NCBI GenBank assembly: GCA_012845835.1
Contig: JABAKD010000005.1
Coordinates: forward strand, 3,197,075-3,261,074
Source of the DNA: Undaria pinnatifida
Lineage: Eukaryota > Sar > Phaeophyceae > Laminariales > Alariaceae
Reading direction: 5' to 3'
Length of the DNA stretch: 64,000 nt
In this document: positions 48,460 through 58,104 of the stretch, one piece after another
How the letters are laid out: the number at the start of each line of letters is the position of its first letter
How positions within the stretch are numbered: the stretch's first letter is position 1
Translations under genes and position numbers: made by a program
Notes under the pieces: model-generated
What the model was told of the DNA's origin: nothing
The model's input: the letters and a program-made list of their open reading frames with translations, nothing else
Databases searched by the model: none

Positions 48460-48702
48460 GAACCTGGCACTATTCATGTACTTGTAGCATTTTCAAGCGA
48501 AAGCGCTCTCGACTTCGTAGACTTTAAACTCTGTATAAAAAAACAAAAAGGAGTTCGTACAGAAAAATCCCAATGCTCCGATTGGTTTTCCATAATGGCC
48601 TTTCCAGGAGTGTGCCCTCCGGGATTCCGACCCGCATGCCCCCCCGGCACAACCTCAGGTCAGAAATGCCGAAACCCATCATTGCAACCGGGTGGTAGGT
48701 AG
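48460..48702 (+). CDS. Weak candidate: short Cys/Pro-rich open frame
   Basis: 81 codons, ending with VCPPGFRPACPPGTTSGQKC and RNPSLQPGGR. The CPPG repeats look protein-like, but there is no splice or domain support. A possible donor (GGTAGG|GTAG-like sequence near 48696) would allow a longer spliced product. Confidence 0.2.
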   Translation, partial: EPGTIHVLVAFSSESALDFVDFKLCIKKQKGVRTEKSQCSDWFSIMAFPGVCPPGFRPACPPGTTSGQKCRNPSLQPGGR

Positions 48703-49015
48703 TGCGCTGCTACCGGGGGTGTAAGTCCCCATGACGGTGACCCCCCCGGGTGATACAGCAGTACAGACAGTACCAGGGGAAAGAAGGACGATTTTACTAA
48801 ACACGGCCAACCCATTCTGCGAACGGAAACCGTATTACCCGCATTGAGGTGGACAACGACAACATCTGATAGCTGTGGAACTCGTAAGAATTCAGTAAAG
48901 TTTCGAATAGGTTTCGTGCTATTTTGCTATCTTGAACAGACAGACACGTGTGCGAGCTGGGCAAGCAACTGCTCTGAATTTCTATGATACAGCATACAGC
49001 AGCAGTGGTCAATTC

Positions 49016-49053
<38 letters not shown>

Positions 49054-50043
49054 GGTGGTATGCGTACATCTACAATATGACATCATACTGCTGTTGCGTC
49101 GTCCTAGAGAGACCGCTGGGTTGCTGCTGGGGTGGTACGTATACGGTATCTATAAATATGACATCATACTACAGTCGGTGTCCTACAGCAGTAGCGTGAC
49201 ACTGCTTGGCAGCCTGGTCTTCGCCGGCATCGCCAACAGCTAGCAGACAGCGGAGCGAGTGTACCTGCAAAACCCTTTCGTGACTTTACAAGAAAAACAC
49301 GTCGATAAAATGTCAAGAATTAATTATCGGCCATACGAGCAACAACCTAAGCTGGCGGGAGATAGGGGGCGTGTCCGAACCCCATACAGGGAGCTGTACC
49401 ACCAGCGCGCTGCAGGGTGCTACCGGTTGCAAGGTTCCCCGTCGGGGGGGTGTTTGGCTTGACATCGCGCGGAGTGGTCGCAAGTTCACAAGAGGAACAC
49501 AAGCGTTCCTATGACCTACAATACCTGTAGCCAAGTATGACACGAAAATAGCTCCTTGGCTCCATGGCACCGCGGAAGTAACCGAGCAAATAACACCCAC
49601 CAGCCCAAACGATTTTAGTCTATACATAACGCCTTTCGTCATTGTTTTACTACCGCTGTAGACTACGCGTGCAGCAATACAACGGGTTCCAAAAACCCTT
49701 GAACGACTTCATAAGAAAAAAGGATCGGGAACAACGTGAAAAAATACAGCCTCGACCATATCAGGTACGACTCAGCACGGGTTGCTGAACGCAGGGTCCG
49801 TATACACCGCCTTCTTGTGGAAACACCGGTCTCAACTGCAAATGTAAGGAGCTTCCGTACGACACCCGCCCCCAGCATGCCGATACATTGTATTTTTATA
49901 AAATAGCTACCCTATGGTTGGGAAAACCGCACTTGTCGTTTTTTAGGTCGCCACAACTACGTCTACAAGAAGAGTAGAGAGTTTTTTTGTTTTTGTTTTT
50001 TCACACATATCTACTTTTCATTTTTTATAATATCTACTTTCCA
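48703..50043. other. Gene-free stretch
   Basis: Apart from the CTG repeat and CAGCAGTA motifs (48755, 49190), I see no supported gene. GACATCATACT occurs twice (about 49078 and 49159). Confidence 0.4.
49015..49055. repeat. CTG triplet repeat
   Basis: TTGCTGCTGCTG... with about ten uninterrupted CTG units at 49020-49051. Confidence 0.95.
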
Positions 50044-50190
50044 GTTTCTGGACAAGCCGTGGTCACAGGTGTCGTCCCTTCTCTCCCCCGGTTCTTGCCT
50101 TCAATTGTTATCGCGCATAGGGTTACAGCAATCCCGCTGCTCGTCCATTTTTCATCGAGTGTTGCTAACTCACGCTCTCGCGCTCATGAA
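50044..50190. repeat. SINE-like body, second copy
   Basis: TTTCTGGACAAGCCGTGGTC, TGTCGTCCCTTCTC-CCCC, GCCTTCA, TTATCGCGCATAGGGTT and CTCACGCTCTCGCGC match 44724-44875 in order. The tRNA-like head of the first copy is not recognisable here. Confidence 0.7.
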
Positions 50191-50385
50191 ACTGACCTAT
50201 ACCAGGCTCGAGGATAACCTGATACGCCAACGGGGTGACCGGTGTAGTAGAGAATACTGTGTAGTACAGGGAGCGCGCGGTAACGCGACTCTCACCCGCG
50301 TGTCATGGTTCCCGCGCGTATGTAGTGCGGGTGCATGCCCTATACCTCGCCAGCCTGCGCTGCTTCGTGTACGATAGGCGGAGCT

Positions 50386-50787
50386 TCAACTCGACATATT
50401 TTTCAACATTTCCGTTTCCCCTTTGAAGTATCTTAGAAAGAAGGCGTTAATGTTACCATCAATATGATACGTAGTGTGCGCCGCCAGCACTAATAGCATC
50501 ATGCGCGCTGTCGTACAGCTAGTTGCAGTCACAGCGAAGTTCAACGCAAACTCGACGAGCGAAAAAAGCTCACAAGCGAGAATGCTGAAACATACCAGGT
50601 ATGCGATAAAAATGAAAGCAATTACCAGGGGGAGGAAAAGGAAGACACCTGTGACCTGTGACCACGGATTCTGCAGAAGGTCGTTAAGAGTAAAACCTCC
50701 CACGTGTTGTGCTCGAGAGGTACCTGTGGTATGATTGTAAAAACAAACTCGCGCGAAAAGCAACCTGACAATTTCCAAGCACAGCAT
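50386..50787 (-). CDS. Weak candidate: membrane protein frame
   Basis: A 133-codon frame has two or three hydrophobic stretches (VFLFLPLVIAFIFIAYLVCF, MMLLVLAAHTTY) and ends FFLRYFKGETEMLKNMSS. It could be a late exon of the minus-strand gene that starts at 52433, but the connecting exons were not found. I do not recognise a family. Confidence 0.28.
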   Translation of the reverse strand: MLCLEIVRLLFARVCFYNHTTGTSRAQHVGGFTLNDLLQNPWSQVTGVFLFLPLVIAFIFIAYLVCFSILACELFSLVEFALNFAVTATSCTTARMMLLVLAAHTTYHIDGNINAFFLRYFKGETEMLKNMSS

Positions 50788-50789
50788 CC

Positions 50790-52290
50790 CACGTCACTTC
50801 GCGCGGTCGACGCTGTAATCGCGTCACTTTTTCTACAGCGTTCGTTTTCCATTGGATTTTCCAAAGGCGTTCAAATCAGCGGGTTAAAAATAGCAAGTCC
50901 CGTAGCCGTTATGCTGAATGAAGTAAGAGCAGAACGCACCCTTGCTCAAACACTAAATCCAGCCTGGCCCAGCGTTCCTGCTTATCACATGTCGGGACCA
51001 ATGGTAGATGGCGGACCATATACTCGTACCATCCCGGTGTAAGGTTATTCAAGCGGCATCCTCGTCTTCATACGAGTATTACACCCGGAACTCTATCCCC
51101 CCCTTTCGGTCTTCCAGCTGCAAGAACACATGCCAGTTCAGGGTTATAGGGTTTAATTGTCGGTGAATTATCTGCCTGGCTTTCTTATTTATTTTCCGGT
51201 ACGGGTAATGCTGTAGGATACCAAGTACGACCCAGTTTCTTGTTGGGCGTCCTGTACTGCTGGATCACAAACCTGGGATGTTACCCGACGACGGGTACGA
51301 TAACGCAACAACAATGTACCACGTACCAGGTACTACGTGGTAATAATAATGCTGTACGAACAGGACACGAGTACGTACAGATGCGAGTACGTACATACAG
51401 GGCACGGGGGTACGTAATCATGCGATACGACGATGTTCATATGATAAACGACATGACATGGTGTTCTCATGTTCTCTTTCCAGTCTGTTCTTTCTTTCGC
51501 GAACACAGACACAACCGACATTCCCCGGCGGGCCTGCGACGTTATCCTTCGTTTCCGCGACGTTATCCTTCGTTTCCGTGATGCATTTCTTTCGAGAACA
51601 CAGATGTAACCCGGCGGGCCTGACTCTGCAGCAAAGCCATTCGAATTTCGGTCGGTAGGTGCGTTTGGTAAAAAAAGGGGACAGGTCACTGGCCACCGAA
51701 ACACCCCAAAGAACACGAGATTGCAACGAGGTTGGTGGGTGGGTGCGATCGGTTGGGCTCACTCGCCTCACTATATAGCGTCACCACCACCACCGTCCAC
51801 TGTTAATGCCATCACCCACCATCACCATACTACTGCCGCCTGGCTATACAAGCTCTCGCCAGGCACAAGCACAGCAAAGCCCCCCAAAAACGTTAATCCA
51901 ACAGACGACGATCATCCATGATAAGGTAAGATAGATGATAAGACAACCCAGCAGTACGAGCTGCCGCAGCTGCGAATCGTAAAAATGTTGAGCAGTCTGA
52001 TACTCTTTGAGGCAGTACAGCCAGCTCTCCTTTCTTCTTGTTCTCTTCTTCCTTTGTCTGTCTGTCTGTCTCTCTCGCCCATCTCTTATACTCCTCTCTT
52101 TATTTATGCTCGGTTTGGCTGTCTACTTCTTTACCTGCCTGTTTTGTCCCGGCAAGCAAGCACCACAGCACCCCCCACCGCACTGCTTGGTCCCATTTCG
52201 CAGCTCTCGAGCACACACCTTCTCAATCAGACCACGGGCGGTAGTGACAACAGCAGCCTTTTTTTTTCGACAAAAAATTCAGAGTTGCTC
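50790..52290. other. Probable intron/intergenic stretch
   Basis: It includes a short tandem repeat (CGACGTTATCCTTCGTTTCC, twice, 51538-51578) and GTACGTAC-rich sequence (51330-51420). It lies downstream of the minus-strand first exon at 52433, so it probably contains unrecognised parts of that gene. Confidence 0.35.
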
Positions 52291-52292
52291 AC

Positions 52293-52433
52293 CGCGTCAT
52301 TTCCCCCACTTCTGCCCCTACGATCATCGCCGCCCCTCACGCCGAACCCGGATCTCCGGAAGCCCATATCCCCGTCGTCATCGTCGCTGTCAGCAAGGAT
52401 GGGATCTAATCCTAGACCCTCAAAGCGCGCCAT
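52293..52433 (-). CDS. First exon of an acidic/Gly-rich protein
   Basis: ATG at 52433 opens 47 codons to a strong donor (GACGCG|GTGAGC at 52292). It reads MARFEGLGLDPILADSDDDD then GDMGFRRSGFGVRGGDDRRG. The codon usage and Asp run look like real coding DNA. It is divergent to the ubiquitin-like gene starting about 190 bp away. The protein is not recognised and later exons were not found. Confidence 0.5.
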
Positions 52434-52623
52434 GGCACCTCTCCTTGCCTAGGTGGGCTCTGGTTTGTTGTTGGATTTTCCCCCCAAATTTCAGTTTTTG
52501 CTGTCAGGAGTTCGACATTGGAAATGCGGGATTCTTATCCAGGGGGTCTCAACCCACAGCACTACTTGCTTGCGGCCCAACACACATCAGAGAGGGGCAA
52601 GAGTACGCACCCTGACAGCGACA
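52434..52623. promoter_or_regulatory. Probable bidirectional promoter region
   Basis: About 190 bp separate the start codons at 52433 (-) and 52624 (+). No clear TATA box; a T-rich CCAAATTTCAGTTTTTGCTG lies near 52485. Inferred from gene arrangement only. Confidence 0.35.
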
Positions 52624-52841
52624 TGAGCGCGCTAGAGCTGAACGAGGGCAAACCATCCGGTTCGGAAGAACCTCTGCCACCTGATCCTGCGGTAGCACCC
52701 GCCAGCGTGGAGTCTGGCAGTGGTGCTGGTGCCGCAAGTTCCGAGAGCGAGATTGAAAGTTGCACTCTGGTTGCGAAATGGCAAGGGAACTTGATCGAGC
52801 TACCTGTTCTTCCTAAAAGCACTACGATAGGCGAGGTCAAG
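52624..52841 (+). CDS. First exon of a ubiquitin-like-domain protein
   Basis: From ATG 52624 the frame reads MSALELNEGKPSGSEEPLPP, a Ser/Ala/Gly-rich linker, then CTLVAKWQGNLIELPVLPKS and TTIGEVK. The last part fits the first beta hairpin and helix start of a ubiquitin-like fold, as in UBLCP1-type or other UBL adaptor proteins (VKW-G-x-x-x-x-x-L, T-V-x-x-L/V-K). The frame is open upstream to 52518, so an earlier Met is possible. I end the exon at AAG|GCAAGT (a GC-AG donor); a GTCAAG donor six bases earlier is the alternative. Later exons carrying the rest of the fold and any catalytic domain were not found. Confidence 0.55.
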
Positions 52842-53019
52842 GCAAGTGCTAGATATCACGCAGTACTGCTGTACGTAGCTTATTCGTAGATTGCGACGTG
52901 TCGGGGCTTTAGCTCAATGCACGTTTTTCAAAAAGTATTTCGGGGTGAACCGGTAAGAGGAAAAATAAGGGGCATCTGGAAAAAGGCGGCCTCTTTCGCT
53001 GGTTGTACCATTCTGTCAG

Positions 53020-53405
53020 GGAATGTAAGCACCGTTTTGTATTTATTTTAATAGGTAAACGAACCTTATGTTTTCGTACATAGTGCTTCTAGCCTACACA
53101 TGTACAGTGCAACCAGTGCCCGGAAAGTTAAGGACCATATTGTTTGATATTTATAGAGCAAAAAGTCATTATGTTTCAGTATGTAGCGGTACCAGGCTTC
53201 ACATTTTTATGTGACGAGTGTCCGGAAATTTTAGTATCGTGTTGTATTCATATTAATCCTAAAATGATCCTTATATTTACGTACATAGTGCTACATACAT
53301 GTGATGTGTGTTCGTGAATGAAATAACCGTTTTGTATAGATATTTATTAATTAACGGTCCTTGTATATCCGTACATCTTGGTGTCAGGCTGTCATGTGAT
53401 GTGTA
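53020..53405 (+). repeat. Degenerate tandem repeat, about 100 bp, in probable UBL intron
   Basis: Units contain CCTTATGTTT.CGTACATAGTG, CTACACATGT or CATGTGATGTGT, TGTCCGGAAATTT or GTGCCCGGAAAGTT, then a CGTGTTGTAT..ATATTTATTAAT-type segment. Four units can be traced with heavy divergence. The AT-rich character differs from the surroundings. Confidence 0.7.
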
Positions 53406-53789
53406 AGAAAGGTGCGTCGGTTGGGCAACTATAAGCAGCTACGTATAGGTGCAGTAGAAGTACATCTTGTAAAGCAAGTATCTTGACGTTATGTTGAAGT
53501 CAGGTTGAAGTTTGACATCCGAGCAGGTGTCGGATGCCGAGGTGGCGAATAGCCTGTTGCTTTACGTCTAGTAGGTCTCCTTTAATACGTCCAAAATAAC
53601 GAAATCACGAAACATGTCGATATACCTGCGAGTCTACTCGTACCATATTTTCATGAATTTCACCTTGTGTGATGTGTGATATATCCACGTTACCGCGCAC
53701 AGATTGAGGTGCGCACAGATTGAGGTGCCCCCCCGCCCCCCCCCCACCTCCCCCTTTTCAACCCCCTGCCCCCACGCCCTTAAAAACTC

Positions 53790-53885
53790 CGCCTTCCCCT
53801 CACCGGTTACACGTCTTGCAGTGTATACTTGATAAACTGATGCATTCCTTCCACAGCCGTCAGATTTCGCCCCCCTGAGACCGGT
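53790..53885 (+). repeat. Family A, 5' fragment
   Basis: CTCACCGGTTACACGTCTTG, ACTTGATAAACTGATGCATT, CCACAGCCGTCAGATTT and CCCCCTGAGA. Only the first third of the family is present, followed by unrelated sequence. Confidence 0.8.
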
Positions 53886-54384
53886 GACAATGAAAGGCCA
53901 AATTTTGAAATTCCCGAAGATCACACCCAAACTTTGCCTGAACGGTCGCCTCTATGGACCCAATTTGGTGTTTTTTTTTCTAACTTTCCAGAATTCCGGG
54001 AAAAAAACGATTTCTCGCGGCGATCTTGGCCAACATCGGCCTGAGAATTTCTCAAGGAGATGTTTGATTAGACGCGGCGCAATTTCGTGTTCTCCACACA
54101 CTTCGTTCGACAAAATGAACGACAGCGTCGTGAACTCTGAACGTGGCGAGCTCGTTGGCGGCTCCGACCCCCCCTTTTTATGTAAAGCGCTCACTCTACG
54201 GCCGGTGATTTGTGGCGGGCGCCGATCAGGCTTCTGTTATAAACACGTTTGGCGGCTGGTGTGCAGAAAAACTGAGACTAGAACTCCCTATCGTCTCCCA
54301 ACGGGCGAAAAACAGAATTTTGAGAGCATGTGACGGAAGACCACAGGACAACGCAAGCAACCTCTCACGCCCTTGGGCATGGAT

Positions 54385-54489
54385 CGAGATGAACTTTTCA
54401 ACGCTGTCACCTACACTCATGTGGCCTTGTCCGGAATGAAGAGTGACCATGGGTTGTCTGTCTCGAGATCGAAGGTCATTCGTGTTTAG
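54385..54489 (+). CDS. Weak candidate terminal exon
   Basis: A short frame ending at TAG 54487 reads LGMDRDELFNAVTYTHVALS then GMKSDHGLSVSRSKVIRV. It looks coding-like and lies downstream of the UBL first exon on the same strand, but no junction links them. The overlapping 149-codon frame at 53884-54333 is in another register. Confidence 0.2.
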   Translation, partial: RDELFNAVTYTHVALSGMKSDHGLSVSRSKVIRV

Positions 54490-54709
54490 TGAGCAGTGTT
54501 GGTCAAGGCTTGATGAAAAATAGATAAATTGACCTGTTGGACCGCATGACCAAATAAAGAGCCAGAAGAAAAACGTTTTAGTGATATTTTCCCCATAGCG
54601 ACGTTACCCGGAATCTTTCAGCAAATAACCCCCAAAAGAAGTTTGCAAACTTTTTGGCCAAACCATCGGCTTTCCATTGTCATCGGTCCGAACCAACGTT
54701 TTTTTTTTA

Positions 54710-54915
54710 TAGTTTCCACGCACAGATTGATTAACATCACCCTGTTGACCCTGATACAAGCTACACTAACTGCTGTAGTTCTAAGGGGAGTCGCCGACCT
54801 ATATCCTTAATGAGGACACGCACCCAGTGATACGCGCGGTCGGAGTGTCACACATAGCAGCTTGCAAATATGAGTTTAGACGTAATCTTCGATCTCACAG
54901 CTGGAGTGTATTTTT
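54710..54915 (+). repeat. Family A copy, 5' truncated
   Basis: From TTTATAGTTTCCACGCACAG to CGATCTCACAGCTGGAGTGT. It has small insertions near the ACTGCTGTAG block and a run of T at each end. Confidence 0.88.
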
Positions 54916-55889
54916 TTTTACAATATACCCTGCTACCATGTATAACAAGCAAGCATGGCAGGCAGCACAGCTGCTGCATGCATGATGCCGCCGATGTACC
55001 GCTGTCGCCGTGTGCCGGTACTGACCGTACTCTGATGTAGTTATCACTGCTGTAAGTTCAAGTACGCGGTACGACAAAGGCCGATCATCGATGACCGATC
55101 AGGAGGCGTCTTTCGAATTCCTAAAGCAGATTCTGACACCCGGCACACCTAGTGTGCTGATGATAGTGTGCTGATGTGTCTGTCGTCTCCTCCGTCTGAT
55201 TATTAGAAATACCATGCTGCCTCTACTGCTGTACACACGACTATCATATCTACGTATCATATGTACGCGGTTTTGTACCGGTATTTCGCATGGGCTAGGG
55301 TTAGGGGCGGGGTTAGGGGCCGTTCCATCCATGATGAAAAACACAATAATGCAGGACACCCGGTTTTGTGGGAGTCCGCGTGACAAGCTTTTCGGTTCGA
55401 CGGTTGAATAGGATCTTTTAGCTGTTCATATGTCGGAGTACGTACGGCGTTATTGCAGGACACCGTTTAATATTAAGAAACGGGGTAATGAGAAACCCAG
55501 GGTGGCATTTTCGAGAAAAGCAATAAATTCGGGAGGCGTTATTCTGAAGCACAGAACGCACACCCTTTCGCAAATAAGGACTCTAGCCTGGGCCAGAAAT
55601 CCTGTTTCTTGTTTTATACAAATATTTTAAGGACTTCAGCCGTGAGTTGTATGCGTGTGCTATATTGCTGTAGGCACAGCTCTCCTTGCTCGAAAGTTCC
55701 GGAATCTAGTTCGACGACTGTGCAGCAGTTGTTGGCCCCCGTTTAGGGGCCATACCCCTCCCCTGCCCCTCGGCTTGGCCTGCCCCGACCTCGAGGTGGT
55801 CCGGAGCCCTCCCAAAACCGATAGTGGTCTAGCGGCAGTCATACGAGCCTTCGCCTCGGTGGAGAGGATCCTTGCGCGGCCTGATAAGT

Positions 55890-56500
55890 GAACTACAGAC
55901 CATGTGGGGTGGTGGTGATGCGTCTTTTTTTATCCCCGATGCCACGGAGTTCGTTTCAAAGGCAGAGGATGGACATCACCACGGCGGAGAGCGCCATGGG
56001 CACAGTATTGGGAGTGGAGAAGCTAGACCTTACGTGGGGTAGGTAGGAAATGTTTGAAACCGGAGGCAAGAGGGGGTTGCATGGGGTTGATGTGGCGGTG
56101 AAGGAGTCCATATGTCATGGTTCTCAGCACACCCACCAGTTGGTAGACGGAAGGCTACTGTCCGTGCGTTTCGAGTTAACGGGCGAGTCGGGCGGAGTTA
56201 ACTTCGTCGTAGCGTATGCCCCAACAAAATCCGACCCAAACACAACGCTGAAAACCGCTTTTTGGGAGAAATTGGGGCATCTGGTCAAGACAGATCCCAG
56301 CTAAGGAATGCCTGCTTGTACAACTGATTGACGCAAACGCGCAGACTGCAACGAGGGGACGTGGAGATGTTGACTAAAAGTGCTTTGGGCATACGGACGC
56401 GATGAGCTCAATGACAATGGCGAGCGCCTGCTGACATTCTCATCGAACAAACAAGCTTGCTCTCACGGACATGTTTTTTAGCCCACGGAAGAGAGGAGTA
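55890..56500 (+). pseudogene. Broken LINE endonuclease (EEP domain)
   Basis: From 56050 one frame reads KRGLHGVDVAVKESICHG, LVDGRLLSVRFELTGESGGV, then NFVVAYAPTKSDPNTTLKTA and FWEKLG. After a stop and frame shifts come LIDANAQTATRG, AYGRDELNDNGERLLTFSSN and, in another frame, KLALTDMFFSPRKRGVS. These are consecutive motifs of the exonuclease-endonuclease-phosphatase domain of non-LTR retrotransposons (VVAYAPT, DANARTG, GRDELNDNGERLL). At least three disruptions make it non-functional. No reverse transcriptase was found downstream. Confidence 0.75.
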
Positions 56501-56917
56501 TCGTACTTCGTATACATTTAACGGCATCAGCAGCCGCGATGTCCTCAAGCGTATCGAAAGGAGTAAGCCAATAGAAATTTAACAGGCATCGTACATAATG
56601 CAAACTCCGTAACACAAACAGCAAATCCGGTTCTCCGTCAGTAAACGACGAAGTGCGGCAACAGAAGGAAAAATGCCAGAACCCGGATGAAAGTCGTAAT
56701 ACACACGTGCATAAAAGAACGCAGAACAACAAGGAAGTCAGATGCAGTCGCTGTCTTCGGCAGCGTCGATGAGGTAGTCGAAGCCGTCCTCTTGCTTGGA
56801 CTCGTCGTCCAGCTCTCGTTTAGGTTTTCGTCCCCGGAGTTGTCGTTGTTGCTGTCCGGGTCGGAGTCTGTGTCATCTCCAGGCACGTACTCAGCGTCGC
56901 TGTCGATGTCGTTGTCG

Positions 56918-57170
56918 CTGGATTCGTTGGACTTCGAGGCGGACGAGGTATCGGAAGGGGGCGGGGGCGGGTTGCTTGGTGCGCTTGGATTTGTCACACG
57001 TTTTCTTCTTTGACATTGCGAAATAATACTTCCTCTTGGCCAAGTCTTCCTCCTAAAAGCCAAAGAAGAAAGCACCTAACAAATCCAAGCGCACCCAGCA
57101 ACTCCCCTCGCCCCCTTCCGATACCTCATCCGCCTCGGAGTCCAACAAATCCAGCGACACCTCGCAGAAA
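56918..57170. repeat. Inverted duplication, arms of about 100 bp
   Basis: The right arm (57056-57165: AAGCCAAAGAAGAAAGCACC, AACAAATCCAAGCGCACCCA, CCCCCTTCCGATACCTCATC) matches the reverse complement of the left arm (57013-56918). The loop is about 40-50 bp. Both arms sit in open frames on opposite strands with SKRT/Ser-rich or acidic translations. The product is not recognised. Confidence 0.85.
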
Positions 57171-57510
57171 CGTGATCGTCGATGCACCGTGCGTTCGTAT
57201 GCGCTTCTTCCCCACACACGCGGAAGACCACTTGGCTGTGTGGTAGTCCTCGCTTCTGTAAATGCAAGAGCACAACGGGGCGAAAATAGATGTAGAGCGG
57301 GAAATATGCGTGCTGAGTTCGCGGATGGGGCTGCCAAACATTCGTTCATGATGTGCGGTGCGCGACAGCGTGAACAGGTGGTATTCCCGTCGCACGTGAT
57401 GGCACACTCTGAACCGGGCGGTATACCGCACAAGATGGCGTACTGCGGAGTAAACGTACGGAGGCATGATCAACCCCAACAAATCATGCGGTGGTACATT
57501 TCTATGTAGG
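57020..57510. other. Overlapping open frames, coding status unclear
   Basis: Plus 57189-57509 and minus 57053-57433/57126-57524 are all open. The minus frame contains CAITCDGNTTCSRCRAPH, a possible metal-binding Cys pattern. I cannot decide which, if any, is real. Being next to LINE and Helitron remains, a mobile-element origin is likely. Confidence 0.25.
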
Positions 57511-57519
57511 AAATGTAGG

Positions 57520-58090
57520 TACATATTGGTTGGGATTTGTATATCTTTCCCGTGGGTTCGAATTCAACGCACGGGTTCGGTTTTGCCGGCATCGTTTTTT
57601 TGTTTGCATTTTACCCAAGTTTTTTTTTTTTTCGTGTTTCTTTCACCCGCCACGCCCAGCCTGAAAAAATATTTTCGGGTTGACATACCGGGAAAGTGGT
57701 TATGTTTGACGTTAACATTTTTATTCTCTTGAAAACCTGTGTTTTTCTGGTAGTCTAAAGAGTGTAGAAAACACCTAGCGAAAAGAAAGAAAAAAAAAAA
57801 TGGGGAAAAAAAATGAAAAATAGACGAAAGGCAGGGGGAGGAAGGCAAACTGCACAGAATGCGGTCATAAATGCTAACCATCCCTGGTTTTTCAATTGAA
57901 AAACAGTACAGAAAATTGACCATCGTCTAATCTGAGGGCCAACAAGTACTCTACAAGAAAAAAAAATGCAGCTCCATCCGTTTTTTTCACGTGAAGCTCA
58001 AACTGTGCTCACGTCCGGTTTCAAATTGTACCTACATTTCCTGTCAAATTGGTACGCGGTTACTCGAGTATGGCGGTGCATGGTGCAATC
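57520..58090. other. Gene-free stretch
   Basis: T- and A-rich, with GAAATGTAGGTAC repeated in inverted order near 57508 and 58025. No supported gene. Confidence 0.4.
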
Positions 58091-58104
58091 AATCTATTGG
58101 TAGG

